Shown: positions 1 through 9,554, counted from the first letter of the stretch. The stretch is 64,000 bases of DNA from Candidatus Enterococcus leclercqii (GCF_009933135.1 NZ_MAEH01000003.1:1-64000), one strand, 5' to 3'. Program-made: numbers and translations. The notes: generated from the sequence alone by a model not told the origin.

Positions 1-77
1 AAAATGGTCAGGAATTTTACATGCGTAGAAAGCCTTTTATACCGGGCACACAGGACGGTTTTGCCTTTCCTATCTAC

Positions 78-137
78 TGTCGGTCATGATGTCGGTCATA
101 CTGTCGATCATACTGTTGGTCATACTGTCAGTCATAG
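78..137. repeat. Five tandem copies of a 12-bp repeat (TGTCGGTCATAC)
   Basis: Five head-to-tail 12-mers differ from the consensus at 0-2 positions each. The unit is a multiple of three, so both strands stay open: the plus strand reads Val-Gly-His-Thr and the minus strand reads Met-Thr-Asp-Ser. A plus-strand open frame covers the array (4-249), but I see no convincing ribosome binding site or family for it, so I do not call it a gene. The array lies just downstream of the coupling-protein stop codon. Confidence 0.85.
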
Positions 138-261
138 TGTCATTTTCTTCATTATTTTTCTTACTTTTTTAATCAAATATTTTATCCAATTATCAATTGG
201 AATCTATTCATTGATACATTTAAACACTCATTTTTTTCAATCTTTTTAGAGTGTATTGAAC

Positions 262-2481
262 TCATTTTTTCTTTTCGTTTTCCTGTTTTTTTATCCAGTC
301 ACTCACACTTCGGATATAAACAGATTGCGTCGGGATCTCTTTTGACGAAGCTTTTCGCTCCACAATGTACTCCCCTTGTTTCAGTTTTCGTATTTTATTC
401 GGGTGTACAATGAAGCGATCCACGTTTCGTTTTGTTCCCTTTTCACCTGTCCAATCTGATTTTCCAACGTCAGAATAACCTGCTTCTTGCTGCACAACGG
501 AGGTCAATTCGATATCTTGATAGGTTCCCATTGATTTTGACCAATACTCGCGCTCAAGTGGACTATTTGTCTTTCCGACCATTAAGGTATTGACGTTCCC
601 GACTAATTGCTCGTCGATTTGATCGCCAAGTTTCTTGATATCGGCCATCGTTTGAGGTGTAAAAATACCACACAAACCGACACCCCGTGTCTTGTTTACG
701 GTATCAATGAAGGCCTCATTCAGATACGAAGCCGGTTCATCAAAGATGGCAAAGAAAGGTTTTTCTTCTCCCTGAATATACATTTCTGAAGCGTAATAAT
801 TAATATCATGGACAAGCATTTGTGCGAGAACCACAATAAATTCACTGTAAATTAACCCATTCAATGAGATATAAACGATCTCATTATTCTTCGCAATTTC
901 ACCGATATCCAACTCTTCTTCTGCGCCTTCTGGATCAAACAATCGACCGAGTTCACTATCTAAAAGCATGTTGATATTTGACTGTAAGGCTTCCGATGTC
1001 GCATATAAATAGAATGGATTTTCTTTGTGTTCATATCGGACAAACAACCGCTCAAATATTCTCAACTGTTGGGGAGTCAATAAATTTGAGTACCGTTTTA
1101 CTAGCTGATAATAGCTATCTAGATCTATCGTCTTAGGATCTAATCGAATCCGTTCTGTCTCTGGTTGTTCCTCGAAAGATTCCATCCTTTTTCGTAGTTG
1201 CCGATCCATTCCTTCACGTTCTTTCTTTTGGGGCTCGGCAATTGAAGAAGTATCTTCTGTATCATCTGATAGTTCAATTGATTCCTTTTTCGGTCCTTTC
1301 CCCTTCTTATTTGAAGTTTTCGCAACCACTTCAATCACAAACATATCCGGCTTTTTCTTCCAGATTTCTTTAGCAAATAGATCCAATACTTTACGAGGCA
1401 TCATGTATTTTTGCATCAAGAAAAGACTCCGTTTGAACCCAGTAACTTCACTAAACGTATCAATCAATTGAACCGTTCCGAGTAAAAGCAACTTCGCTGC
1501 GATGGTATAATACTCGCTTTCTGTTTTAGCTAAAGCGACTAATTTATTCTCGATAACAACTTCGTTCCCGTGCTTAATTGGGTTGTATTTCATATGACCG
1601 GTATCTGTAAAAACGCGTACCTTCCGGCCATAAAAACTCGCGATAGTTTCCATTTCAGTGAGGGTTGCGCGGGCACCTTTTCCATCAATCAAGACTAAAG
1701 GAATGTCAAATTTTGCCGCATGTTGAACAAATAATTGAATCAAAGTTGTTTTACCTGAGCCGGTTGTCCCTGGAATTAAAACGTGTTTATTTAACTCGCT
1801 CGTACACAGATAGTATGGTTTCCCAAACTCACTAGCACCTAACAAAATGCGTGAGCGTAACTCTAAAAGTTTCTCAACATCACCCTTCCGTTTTGCTTCT
1901 TGGTACGCGGCCTCTTCCTCTTCAGTAAATCGTTGCGACTCTTGAAAACTGTTCTTGCGTCGCTCTTCATAGTCCTTGGACTGAGTGACTTTTAGGCGCT
2001 CGTCTTCTTTTGAAACTACTCTTCGTTTGGAAACAAATGCAGAAAAGGCGATTAACGCTGCACCCATTCCACTACCGCCCATGACCAAAGCAAGGACCGT
2101 TTGGTAAGTAAATATGAGCGCAGTATCTAACAAATTCAGCGGAAATAGTAGGTAACAAGAGAAGTATCCCCTCGGAATAAGAAGGATAAAACATGCGATA
2201 TTTACAATCGCGAAACCACCTGCCAGTGCCATAAAGAAAGAGCCCCCTCGTTTGAGGAAGCTCTTATAATTCATATCATCAATGTGCGCTGCTTGATCTT
2301 TTTTATCCAAACTCATCACAATTACAAGTGGAATTACACCAACAAAAAGGAAGGGATAGAGCACCACGCCGATCAATACTGCGACAGTTAAGAGGGTCTT
2401 GTACTTGTTCTGTTCTTTCTCTTTTTCTTTTTGATTCTGGTTCGAATTGTTGTACCAGCCGAACAAATTATTTTCTTGCAC
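262..2481 (-). CDS. Type IV secretion coupling ATPase (VirD4/TraG/TraD-like)
   Basis: This is the likely coupling protein that hands the relaxase-DNA complex to the transfer channel at the membrane. The 739-residue protein has four hydrophobic segments in its first 150 residues, a charged linker, a Walker A motif GTTGSGKTT at about 238-246, and a Walker B-like FAIFDEP with Asp-Glu near 581-582. A conserved segment after Walker B (GIFTPQTMADI) resembles the C-terminal TraD/TraG region. An acidic/basic low-complexity insert lies near residues 395-450. It is the last gene of the visible operon. The relaxase that normally accompanies it is not in the window. VirD4 type is favoured over FtsK-like TcpA because of the length and the N-terminal membrane segments. 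Confidence 0.85.
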   Translation of the reverse strand: MQENNLFGWYNNSNQNQKEKEKEQNKYKTLLTVAVLIGVVLYPFLFVGVIPLVIVMSLDKKDQAAHIDDMNYKSFLKRGGSFFMALAGGFAIVNIACFILLIPRGYFSCYLLFPLNLLDTALIFTYQTVLALVMGGSGMGAALIAFSAFVSKRRVVSKEDERLKVTQSKDYEERRKNSFQESQRFTEEEEAAYQEAKRKGDVEKLLELRSRILLGASEFGKPYYLCTSELNKHVLIPGTTGSGKTTLIQLFVQHAAKFDIPLVLIDGKGARATLTEMETIASFYGRKVRVFTDTGHMKYNPIKHGNEVVIENKLVALAKTESEYYTIAAKLLLLGTVQLIDTFSEVTGFKRSLFLMQKYMMPRKVLDLFAKEIWKKKPDMFVIEVVAKTSNKKGKGPKKESIELSDDTEDTSSIAEPQKKEREGMDRQLRKRMESFEEQPETERIRLDPKTIDLDSYYQLVKRYSNLLTPQQLRIFERLFVRYEHKENPFYLYATSEALQSNINMLLDSELGRLFDPEGAEEELDIGEIAKNNEIVYISLNGLIYSEFIVVLAQMLVHDINYYASEMYIQGEEKPFFAIFDEPASYLNEAFIDTVNKTRGVGLCGIFTPQTMADIKKLGDQIDEQLVGNVNTLMVGKTNSPLEREYWSKSMGTYQDIELTSVVQQEAGYSDVGKSDWTGEKGTKRNVDRFIVHPNKIRKLKQGEYIVERKASSKEIPTQSVYIRSVSDWIKKQENEKKK

Positions 2482-2509
2482 GGTGTATCAATTCCCCTTT
2501 CATTGAAGA

Positions 2510-4948
2510 TTATTTCTTAGATTTGTCAGTCAAGTTTGACTGTTTTTCAGTTTGATTTCGAACGGCTTCCGGTCGAAAAACCGCAGATGAACGTCTTGCA
2601 GGTGAAGGCTCAGTCGGACGTTGGTTTTCCTTTGAAGCACGCTTAACGGAGACCGTTCGGCCATTTTTCTGAGTATTTCGTAGCCGTTCGGCCACCTGTG
2701 GATTTCCGCCTTGCCGATTGATTGCCGGCTGGATTGATGTTCCACTCGCCTGTGGTTTCATTGATTCGGGTACACGGACCGTACCTTTTCGAACCGTTGA
2801 TTGCCGAGCTGGCCGTGCACTGACATTTCGTTGTTCAGCCTTTTGCGAGCGATCACCCGAAGGTGAGGAAGCTCGTGCTGGTGTGGATCGTTTATCACTT
2901 CTTGGCAATTGGCCGCGACGTTCGTTGCGGCGTTCCGTTCTGTTTGTTTCATCAGATTGCCCCGCAGACTGCTTGGCAGTAGTGTCACTCTTCTTGCCAT
3001 TTGATGCCTCTTTCACGGATTCTCCACGCTTGCTGCTTCGTACTGAATTCGCTTTTTGCTGACGTTCCTTCGCTTCAGTAGTCGTTGAAGAGGACACCAC
3101 AGCCTCATTCGATTCTGGAGACTTGGCATTCGATACCTGGTCTTTTTTAACTGAAGGTTGTCCCCGCTTAGTCGAACGCTTCGATTTAGTGCTACCCCCG
3201 TTTGGTGTCCGTTCCATACCAGTTACAGTTGACTGTTCAGCGTGATTTTGGTTCTTATTCTGGCCTGACGTTGCCGTATTTGCACCTGAACGAATACGAT
3301 TCTTCTCTTGCTTGCCAGCATTTCGTCCCTGATTCTTATTCCCTGTTTGATCCTGCGTAGATTGTGATTGCCGTTTGGCGCTCTTCTTGTACTGCTCTTT
3401 TGAACCAGGCTTTTCTCGAAAATCGACAGTCGTTCGGCCGGACTTTTCGGCTTCTTTTTTCTTCCGTTCCATCTCGGCTTTTTTCCGTTCTGCCGTGTTT
3501 TTGCGGGATTGTCTTGCGGTTTTTGCTTGTTCCTGGTAAGCATTTCGCAACCTGCGTTCTGTCCCTACTGGGTTGACGGAGAACGAAGCCATATCGGATA
3601 ACTTCACTTTCCCAAGCAACATACCACCCAGGAATTTTCGGAAAGTCCAGATCCCAAGCGGAGTCAGAAGATAAATTAGGATAGTTAGAATCTTTTGCCA
3701 AGGGTTATCGACCGCATTGCTTAGACTGAACCCTAATGACAAGAAAGTCGCAAAGAAAATCACAAGAAATCCAGTCATTGCCTTCAGCAACATGGTCATG
3801 CCGAAGCCTTTGAAGTAATTTACCGCAAGATTGTTTTCGATCAAAAATAGCCCGGCAAATAGCATGATTGGCAAAAGCGGCATTAAGAATAGCTGCATGA
3901 CCGCAATCACTAACCGTAAGAAAGCAAGGACAAAATAGACAAGGGTTTGAATGAGATTCACGACAATATAAAAGATCCCGTAGAAGCAGTTTTGTAGGTT
4001 CGTAAAATACTGAATGGCCTTGTTACTCAGTTCGTCCGCTTCATATTTCATTGCCTCTTCATGAAGTTTTTCGTTCTCATTCGTGTCTACATCATTATCC
4101 AGCAACACTTGGATCCGATCATAACTAGCACCATCGAGTTCAATGTCTTTCTTACGAATCGTCTCCACGTTTGTTGTCCCATAGTTCATTAACAGGTACG
4201 GCTCGAACACATTGGTATAGAAAATTTGTGACGCAATCAAATCACCCGCATTTTTCATTCGTTCATTGACATCATAGTCTACTTCCACCTCACGACCATT
4301 TTCATCTCGAATCGTATGACTAGCAGCCATTGAATTTTCGTCACCAAAAACTGGATTAACTTTTACAAATTCAGTTTCAATCGCTCGATCAATATTGAAT
4401 AGTTGGGCAAACAACGAATCATTTGAATCCGCATCACGACAAACGGCAAGGCCCGTAAAAATGACAATAGTCGTCAGTAAAATCTGGAATACCCGCTTGA
4501 AGTTTTGCTCTGCAAAAAACCTAAAGCCAATAACCAAAACGACAACGGTAATGCCAATGGTGCCCGCAATACTCGTCATATTCGTCGCAATGCTTGAAGT
4601 GAGTTTCTGCATTGGACCACGGATTGGCGTGATTACATCCATACTGAACAGAAACTTGACCATTTCTGTATTAAACTGGCCAAGTCCCTTCACGCCACCC
4701 CAGGTGAGATTTTTTAGTGTGCCCGACAGGTTCACAAAGGCTTCTTTGATCTTATTGCCAAAGAAGCCTTCGTCATAGTCTTTGGTCATGAGCTCAAAGG
4801 AATTGTCTTTGTACCGATCGTAAATTTCGTCTTTGTTGGTTGTCGGATCAGTAACTACCGGCTCTGCGGCCGCAAAGGCCGGCTGCGAATGACTCAGACC
4901 AAAGATACAAAAGAGCAAGAAGGCGACCAGGGCGAGCCTTTTCTTCAT
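2510..4948 (-). CDS. Polytopic conjugation membrane protein, CD3337/EF1877 family (VirB6/TrbL-like)
   Basis: The 812-residue protein begins with a signal peptide ending near AFAAAEP. A loop region containing WGGVKGLGQFN precedes several strongly hydrophobic segments (about 115-160 and 320-450). From about residue 460 onward it is a very long, polar, basic tail rich in Lys, Arg, Gln, Ser and Thr with no predicted fold. The N-terminal two thirds resemble the CD3337/EF1877 mobilome membrane family found in Firmicute conjugative elements. By position and topology it would be the inner-membrane channel protein analogous to VirB6. The disordered cytoplasmic tail of about 350 residues is long for such proteins and may bind DNA or the neighbouring ATPases (inference). 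Confidence 0.75.
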   Translation of the reverse strand: MKKRLALVAFLLFCIFGLSHSQPAFAAAEPVVTDPTTNKDEIYDRYKDNSFELMTKDYDEGFFGNKIKEAFVNLSGTLKNLTWGGVKGLGQFNTEMVKFLFSMDVITPIRGPMQKLTSSIATNMTSIAGTIGITVVVLVIGFRFFAEQNFKRVFQILLTTIVIFTGLAVCRDADSNDSLFAQLFNIDRAIETEFVKVNPVFGDENSMAASHTIRDENGREVEVDYDVNERMKNAGDLIASQIFYTNVFEPYLLMNYGTTNVETIRKKDIELDGASYDRIQVLLDNDVDTNENEKLHEEAMKYEADELSNKAIQYFTNLQNCFYGIFYIVVNLIQTLVYFVLAFLRLVIAVMQLFLMPLLPIMLFAGLFLIENNLAVNYFKGFGMTMLLKAMTGFLVIFFATFLSLGFSLSNAVDNPWQKILTILIYLLTPLGIWTFRKFLGGMLLGKVKLSDMASFSVNPVGTERRLRNAYQEQAKTARQSRKNTAERKKAEMERKKKEAEKSGRTTVDFREKPGSKEQYKKSAKRQSQSTQDQTGNKNQGRNAGKQEKNRIRSGANTATSGQNKNQNHAEQSTVTGMERTPNGGSTKSKRSTKRGQPSVKKDQVSNAKSPESNEAVVSSSTTTEAKERQQKANSVRSSKRGESVKEASNGKKSDTTAKQSAGQSDETNRTERRNERRGQLPRSDKRSTPARASSPSGDRSQKAEQRNVSARPARQSTVRKGTVRVPESMKPQASGTSIQPAINRQGGNPQVAERLRNTQKNGRTVSVKRASKENQRPTEPSPARRSSAVFRPEAVRNQTEKQSNLTDKSKK

Positions 4949-4960
4949 TCCGCATTCCTC

Positions 4961-5335
4961 CTATTTTTGAACATGCCTGGTCAACGTCGCTGTTTTATCC
5001 CCATTTTCCATTTGAACAGTGCCATCTTCCAAGACCTGAACGTTTGTAAAGGTGGCATTTTTTTGATCTCCGCTGAAGGTCAATAATTTGTTCTCTTCAT
5101 CAAGAGTGTAGGTACCGGAATTAATCGGAGAGCTGGAATGGCTGGCTCCCCAGTCAAAGGTGTTGTTTTCGTAGAAGGTAAACGTTCCTGAACTGCCTAG
5201 CCCCTCAACGTCCCATACACCGCCTTCGGCTTGTAACGTGTCATTTAGCACGTGCTGTGAGCCGCACGCTGCAAAGATTGTCAAACTTGCAATGAGGAGT
5301 ACCGTCACCCCAAGCCATCTTTTTACGATTTTCAT
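4961..5335 (-). CDS. Small lipoprotein of the transfer operon
   Basis: The 124-residue product has a basic N-terminus, a hydrophobic core and a lipobox FAAC near residue 24, so it should be lipidated and held on the outer face of the membrane. The mature part is a short Gly/Thr-rich beta-type domain (SGTFTFYENNTFDWG and GTYTLDEENKLLTFSG) of the lipocalin-like kind often seen in small Firmicute lipoproteins. Its start overlaps the stop of the upstream gene by 4 nt, which suggests translational coupling. Function unknown; a surface role in mating contact or envelope stress is possible. Confidence 0.7.
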   Translation of the reverse strand: MKIVKRWLGVTVLLIASLTIFAACGSQHVLNDTLQAEGGVWDVEGLGSSGTFTFYENNTFDWGASHSSSPINSGTYTLDEENKLLTFSGDQKNATFTNVQVLEDGTVQMENGDKTATLTRHVQK

Positions 5336-5550
5336 GAATGTTCCTCCATTTCTTGTAAAAACGTCAGCTGCTTCTCGTTCTTTTGAATTTTTTTATCCCA
5401 TTGTGTTCTGAGGGTATATTCCTGATCGATCCATTCGTGCAATAACATGGTTCGTGTCTTTTTTGAGCTTCGCAGAATGGCTTCTAATCGTTTGATATGT
5501 GGTGGATCTAACGTGGCCCAGAAACGCATATTTCCCTCTTTGATTGGCAA
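5332..5550 (-). CDS. Small basic protein of unknown function
   Basis: About 72 residues. I chose the TTG codon at 5550 because a strong GGAGGTG lies six bases before it; the in-frame GTG three codons earlier overlaps that Shine-Dalgarno sequence. The protein carries a mixed-charge helical stretch (ERLEAILRSS-like, then a Lys/Gln-rich C-terminal helix). Short proteins of this shape in transfer operons are often ribbon-helix-helix or accessory proteins, but no motif proves this. It sits between VirB4 and the lipoprotein gene, directly after an intra-operon hairpin. Confidence 0.6.
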   Translation of the reverse strand: MPIKEGNMRFWATLDPPHIKRLEAILRSSKKTRTMLLHEWIDQEYTLRTQWDKKIQKNEKQLTFLQEMEEHS

Positions 5551-5570
5551 CTTTTTCACCTCCTGTTACG

Positions 5571-5607
5571 TGCAACACTTTTAGAGAGAAAATAAAAAAG
5601 TGTTGCA
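5571..5607 (-). other. Perfect 12-bp inverted repeat immediately before a ribosome binding site
   Basis: TGCAACACTTTT (5571-5582) and its complement at 5596-5607 form a perfect 12-bp stem with a 13-nt loop. On the transcribed minus strand there is no U-run after the second arm, so it is not a canonical terminator. It sits about 20 nt before the TTG start of the small basic protein. It could be an RNA-processing or stability element between virB4 and the downstream genes. Confidence 0.6.
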
Positions 5608-5627
5608 CCCACCGGTGAACACTCTGA

Positions 5628-8114
5628 TTAATTTTTCCCTTCGATCGCTAAGGCTGCTTGTGTCGCCGCATCTTTTTGGTCGGTTGAAGAAATCGCAAGC
5701 ATCCAACTATCAAACAGTACATCAATGGCGATCGCCTGATTCCGTCCTAAATGGTCTTGGAAAAGGCATGTCCCAGGTTTTAGTTTGTTGATTAATTCCA
5801 TATTGGCCCGATTCTGTTCCATACCAAAAAATCGTAGGATTTTCCCTTGCGCTTCTTCCTGATTCGGCCGAAAAGCGAACTTGTACGAGAGGAGTTCCTT
5901 TTTGTCTTCCTGGTCATAGTCCATAAAGGCTTGGGTCACAAGATAGATGTCCGTCGCGTTCGCACGGCCTTTTCTAAGACTATCTTCAATCAGGTAACGT
6001 CCTTGGGACGTATCTTCAAACCCTTTGGCTTCATCGAAGATAATCGCGGCGTCCTCGTCCTTATTCGTGGAAAAAATATAGGTCATCTTCATGATGACTT
6101 CCATTATCGACATACCCGCAATTTGTTCATTGTTTAACCGGTGTGCGGCAATCTCTTCTTGGGTTGGAATTTGAAGACCTTGGGTACCCAAGACGTTGAT
6201 TTGATTCTCAAAACGCAACGGCTCACTCTGGTCATTTCCAAGCAAGATTTTACCTAACCCGGTGTTGTATCCATTAATGAGTTTTGCCAATTCTTCATCT
6301 TTTTGCCGGATTTCCTCGATCACTTTCGTTAAATGTTTCTTCCCACGCCCATTAATGACTGTTTCAACCGAACTCAAAATCAGAGCTTTTTTATGGTTGG
6401 CCGTTGCCGGATCGGTATTCACCTCACCAAAATTTTCTAATACGGTTCGTGCAGTCTGAATCGCTTCCTCGCGAGGTAAAAACATCAACGGGTCTAACAT
6501 TCCTCGGTAGCGTTCATTGCTGGATAGGGAAATGAAATTGATTCGGTGGTACAAGTCCACAAATTTCGGTTCATGGCTGTATTTTTCCAATGCACGTTTA
6601 AAAAACTTTTCGGTTTCATTTTTTGGATCGACGTAGAGGATTTTCTGACCAAGAAAAGTCAGCCACAGGAAGATATACTTCACTAATACCGATTTCCCTT
6701 GACCGGGTGGACCTGTGATTAGTGTATTCCCGTTGGTGTGTAAAGCCCCGGCAATCGCCCGCTTCGTCAGGTTTGGGTAGAACCAGACAATTTTATTGGA
6801 TAAATTCAAGGCTTGGGTCCGGTCCTTGATATTTCGAATGGTAATGATTCTGCCTAGTGGAAAGCCCATATTGTTTCCTACTTGGCGAACGAGATCCAAC
6901 CCGAAATCGGCAATAAAGCCCGTCGTCAAGACCTGTTCGTAACTTCGAAAACTTCGTTTTGTCCCAATTAGACACTGATCGAACAAGGTCAACTGATCCA
7001 CCAATGGCCGGTAAATTTTCCAATCGGTCACTTCAAAATGAAAGTAAAAGTCCTTGATTCGTTCTTCCAGGGTTGCCAAATCCCCTGCCGCGATACAAAA
7101 CGTCACGGTGGTTCGACAAAGGCGACGATCCTTTCGCTTCAACCGTTCGTTCAGCTCATTTAAACGCTCCTCACCAAACAAGATCACTTCATCTTCATTT
7201 AAGACTGCATCGACCGTCTGTTGATCCTTATCCTGTTCATAAATACGTTTTCGCATTTTGTAGACGTGCTTTTGATCTTTCTTTTCATGTTCGAAACGTA
7301 CTTGGACATGGGTTTCAAAGGAAAACCGAATCATTTCTTGTGCCCGTTGAATAAAGGCGGAGCCAAACGAACTGCTAGGTAAATCAATGACAGATAGAAA
7401 CGCGACATAATGGGTCTTATCCGCTTGTTCAATGGTTAGGTAGCCTTTGTGATTTTCAATGATTCCCTCGTTGATTTCTTCGGCCAGTAACTCACGTTGC
7501 GGCAGTCGTGTATTCGCACGATGGAAAAAGTAGTAAAAGATCCGTGCCATTTGCCGAGTTTCTAACCGTGAAATGAGTTTGTTATTTGCCAGGTCTTGAA
7601 ACAGCTGTTGTTCTGCTCGTCGATAGCTAGATAGCAGTGTGGAACGAGGAATCCGTTGACCGGTCAACCGAAAAAGTTGTCGGGTACCAAAGTCTTTAAC
7701 CAACTCAATATATTCCAAGGGATCTGCGACTTGAATCGGTGTCGATAATTTAACAAAGAGATAGGTTGTGTACTGATTCACCTGAATTTCTTCTTTCAGA
7801 ATCTCTCCTGCTTGGTGAAAATAGAATTCACCGAGATCTGCGAAGCTTCCCTTTACGATCGTGTCGATGGTGTCTTCGATATGTTGATCCAAATCAAAAT
7901 ATTCCGGCACATTTACAAAATGGTAATCGTAGGAATCGTGTTCAAATAGCCCCTCACCGTCTTCGATGTATTCCCTGAAAAAATCCACCTTGTTTAAGGG
8001 CAGCTCTTTGCGATCAAGCTTGTAGCCTACCCAAACATCTTGCGTATCTGTAAAGAGAAAATTTTGGGTCATGGCTTCAATTGGAAAGGCCAGTTTTGGT
8101 TCTCTTTTTGCCAT
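5628..8114 (-). CDS. virB4: VirB4-family T4SS ATPase
   Basis: The 828-residue protein has the layout of VirB4: an N-terminal domain of about 400 residues followed by a P-loop domain. Walker A GPPGQGKS lies at about 468-475 and Walker B AAIIFDEA at about 690. The C-terminal part contains a typical conserved segment (DIYLVTQAFMDYD). It would energise assembly of the channel and substrate transfer at the cytoplasmic side of the membrane. The start is the ATG after an AGGAGGCAAG-type site. The gene follows a terminator-like hairpin at 8136-8171, so its level may be set separately from the upstream genes. Family assignment is firm; subtype is not. Confidence 0.93.
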   Translation of the reverse strand: MAKREPKLAFPIEAMTQNFLFTDTQDVWVGYKLDRKELPLNKVDFFREYIEDGEGLFEHDSYDYHFVNVPEYFDLDQHIEDTIDTIVKGSFADLGEFYFHQAGEILKEEIQVNQYTTYLFVKLSTPIQVADPLEYIELVKDFGTRQLFRLTGQRIPRSTLLSSYRRAEQQLFQDLANNKLISRLETRQMARIFYYFFHRANTRLPQRELLAEEINEGIIENHKGYLTIEQADKTHYVAFLSVIDLPSSSFGSAFIQRAQEMIRFSFETHVQVRFEHEKKDQKHVYKMRKRIYEQDKDQQTVDAVLNEDEVILFGEERLNELNERLKRKDRRLCRTTVTFCIAAGDLATLEERIKDFYFHFEVTDWKIYRPLVDQLTLFDQCLIGTKRSFRSYEQVLTTGFIADFGLDLVRQVGNNMGFPLGRIITIRNIKDRTQALNLSNKIVWFYPNLTKRAIAGALHTNGNTLITGPPGQGKSVLVKYIFLWLTFLGQKILYVDPKNETEKFFKRALEKYSHEPKFVDLYHRINFISLSSNERYRGMLDPLMFLPREEAIQTARTVLENFGEVNTDPATANHKKALILSSVETVINGRGKKHLTKVIEEIRQKDEELAKLINGYNTGLGKILLGNDQSEPLRFENQINVLGTQGLQIPTQEEIAAHRLNNEQIAGMSIMEVIMKMTYIFSTNKDEDAAIIFDEAKGFEDTSQGRYLIEDSLRKGRANATDIYLVTQAFMDYDQEDKKELLSYKFAFRPNQEEAQGKILRFFGMEQNRANMELINKLKPGTCLFQDHLGRNQAIAIDVLFDSWMLAISSTDQKDAATQAALAIEGKN

Positions 8115-8135
8115 TCATTACTTGCCTCCTTTCAT

Positions 8136-8171
8136 ACAAAAAAACCTACTGATTTCAATATCAATAGGTTT
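8136..8171 (-). terminator. Rho-independent terminator or attenuator before virB4
   Basis: On the minus strand AAACCTATTGAT and ATCAGTAGGTTT form an 11-of-12 bp stem that ends in a run of T. It lies between the paralogous unknown genes and virB4, and so would cut transcription part-way along the transfer operon unless read-through occurs. Confidence 0.65.
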
Positions 8172-8257
8172 CTGATCTATTTTCTAAAAATTGACTTGAT
8201 TAATGTTAAAACAGTTTAGTTCTTAATTTCTTGAATTTTTCTGGACAATAAAAGAAA

Positions 8258-8824
8258 TTAGAGCATATGGTTAAATAGGAGATTATCATGAACGTGATCG
8301 ATAAGTTCACTTTCCAACTCAAACTGTCCTCTAAGAGTTAGAACATCTTCTATCGCTAGTGTTTTAAAATTCGAAATTTGTACGATAGGAAGAACGATAG
8401 GTTTGTCATAAATCGTTTGAAATATCACCAATCTAGAAGCTGAAGTCGTATCCAAAAGATCTAATAGAAGAGAGAAGCCCTCTGGACAGTGAATCGTTGC
8501 CGTTTCTACAACAAGTATTTGTAGCCGTACTTTTTCGTTTGCGCCCATCTCTGAGAAATAGGACCCTCCGGCCTTACGAAATTCACTAGTTGAAAGAAAC
8601 TGACTTTCCTCAAATAGACGCTGCTCTCCAATTTCTAGAATATCAATTGTGCATTCAGGATGTTGTCCCAATAGTTCACTCAGAAAAGAGCGAAGTTTTC
8701 CTATATCTTTTGAGTAGTACTCGATCACATTCATTTCATGAACTTTTGGGAAACTAAGTTCCCTCAACGTTGCCTGATAGACGTCTTCGAACATATAAAT
8801 TGAATTTTTCTTCATTTGAACCAT
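8258..8824 (-). CDS. Unknown protein, paralogue A
   Basis: The 188-residue soluble protein has no signal peptide or membrane segment. It aligns by eye over its first 110 residues with the next upstream gene: both share an I-E-[YW] motif, a hydrophobic helix, DILEIG(E/D), R-[LI]-F-E-[ER]-S-x-F-L, and a later strand pair. The ATG at 8824 follows GAGGTGG closely. No family was recognised. The position between TcpE-type genes and virB4 suggests an accessory or regulatory role in transfer, perhaps as a cytoplasmic partner of the ATPase (inference). Confidence 0.7.
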   Translation of the reverse strand: MVQMKKNSIYMFEDVYQATLRELSFPKVHEMNVIEYYSKDIGKLRSFLSELLGQHPECTIDILEIGEQRLFEESQFLSTSEFRKAGGSYFSEMGANEKVRLQILVVETATIHCPEGFSLLLDLLDTTSASRLVIFQTIYDKPIVLPIVQISNFKTLAIEDVLTLRGQFELESELIDHVHDNLLFNHML

Positions 8825-8850
8825 TTGACCACCTCAATTTGTTCAACCCA

Positions 8851-9414
8851 TTAGCTTAGGTACGTGAAACGAATCAACTGATAAAGCCTTTCGACCAAAT
8901 AAGGATCAGTTTCTTGCCATTCTAACTGATTCCAAATATCCCATATGGATTGGTAAGCTATATGGGAAAAACTCAGTGCAGGTAAGATTCTTGCCCTGTT
9001 TTCAACTGTCAAAAACAACACGACCTTTGGGTGATTTCCCGTCGTAGCTAATGTCACTAACCGCTCAATCATTGCCAGGCTCATAGACTCGCTAAACTGC
9101 ACTAAGAGAAGCTGACAATCTGACGTTTGAATCTGTCTTGACTGTTCCTGTACGGTCATTTCACATCTGAAAAGGTTGAAAGGTAAAAATTTGCTACGCT
9201 CAAATATCCGAGAGTCCCCAATTTCCAGAATATCCTTTTGATACTCTGGATAGGAGTTCACTAAGGCTCTGACTGCCTTCACCAATTGACTTGGATTCAC
9301 TGAATGCCACTCAATTATGCTCATTTCATAAATGTGTGGTGGTTCAATCTTTCGCAACGTATTCAGATAGACATCTTTAACACCGTCTAACTCCTTTGTT
9401 TTCAATGGATACAT
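8851..9414 (-). CDS. Unknown protein, paralogue B
   Basis: The 187-residue soluble protein shares the DILEIG motif and surrounding pattern with the neighbouring gene, so the two arose by tandem duplication and then diverged strongly. The start ATG at 9414 follows GGAAGTGAGAGAAA. The C-terminus has alternating hydrophobic strands and a final helix with Tyr and Leu. I do not recognise a family. The pair could form a heterodimer, as retained tandem duplicates often do (inference). Confidence 0.7.
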   Translation of the reverse strand: MYPLKTKELDGVKDVYLNTLRKIEPPHIYEMSIIEWHSVNPSQLVKAVRALVNSYPEYQKDILEIGDSRIFERSKFLPFNLFRCEMTVQEQSRQIQTSDCQLLLVQFSESMSLAMIERLVTLATTGNHPKVVLFLTVENRARILPALSFSHIAYQSIWDIWNQLEWQETDPYLVERLYQLIRFTYLS

Positions 9415-9554
9415 TTTCTCTCACTTCCTTGGTCTTTTTCGAAATAGTCCTTTTCCCATTTGTACGTGGATATGCTACAAATAAAAAGACAGCGTTCAAT
9501 ATTTACATTCAATCTCGATTTTGGTTCAGAAAATCTAAAGAGAAGGAGTCGGTT

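Noticed and set aside
4-249. 81-codon plus-strand frame as a gene
   Set aside because: It is open mainly because the 12-bp repeat is a multiple of three. No ribosome site, family or neighbouring plus-strand gene supports it.
2718-3062. Long frames opposite the polar tail of the CD3337/EF1877-like gene and similar low-complexity regions
   Set aside because: They are shadows of biased codon use in Lys/Arg/Ser-rich, Gly/Ser-rich or Pro/Thr-rich segments and have no ribosome sites.
5228-5335. Lipoprotein signal peptide as a sex-pheromone precursor (also considered for the lipoprotein at 45313)
   Set aside because: The last signal-peptide residues are hydrophobic, as in pheromones, but no specific pheromone sequence or receptor gene (PrgZ/TraC-like) is present.
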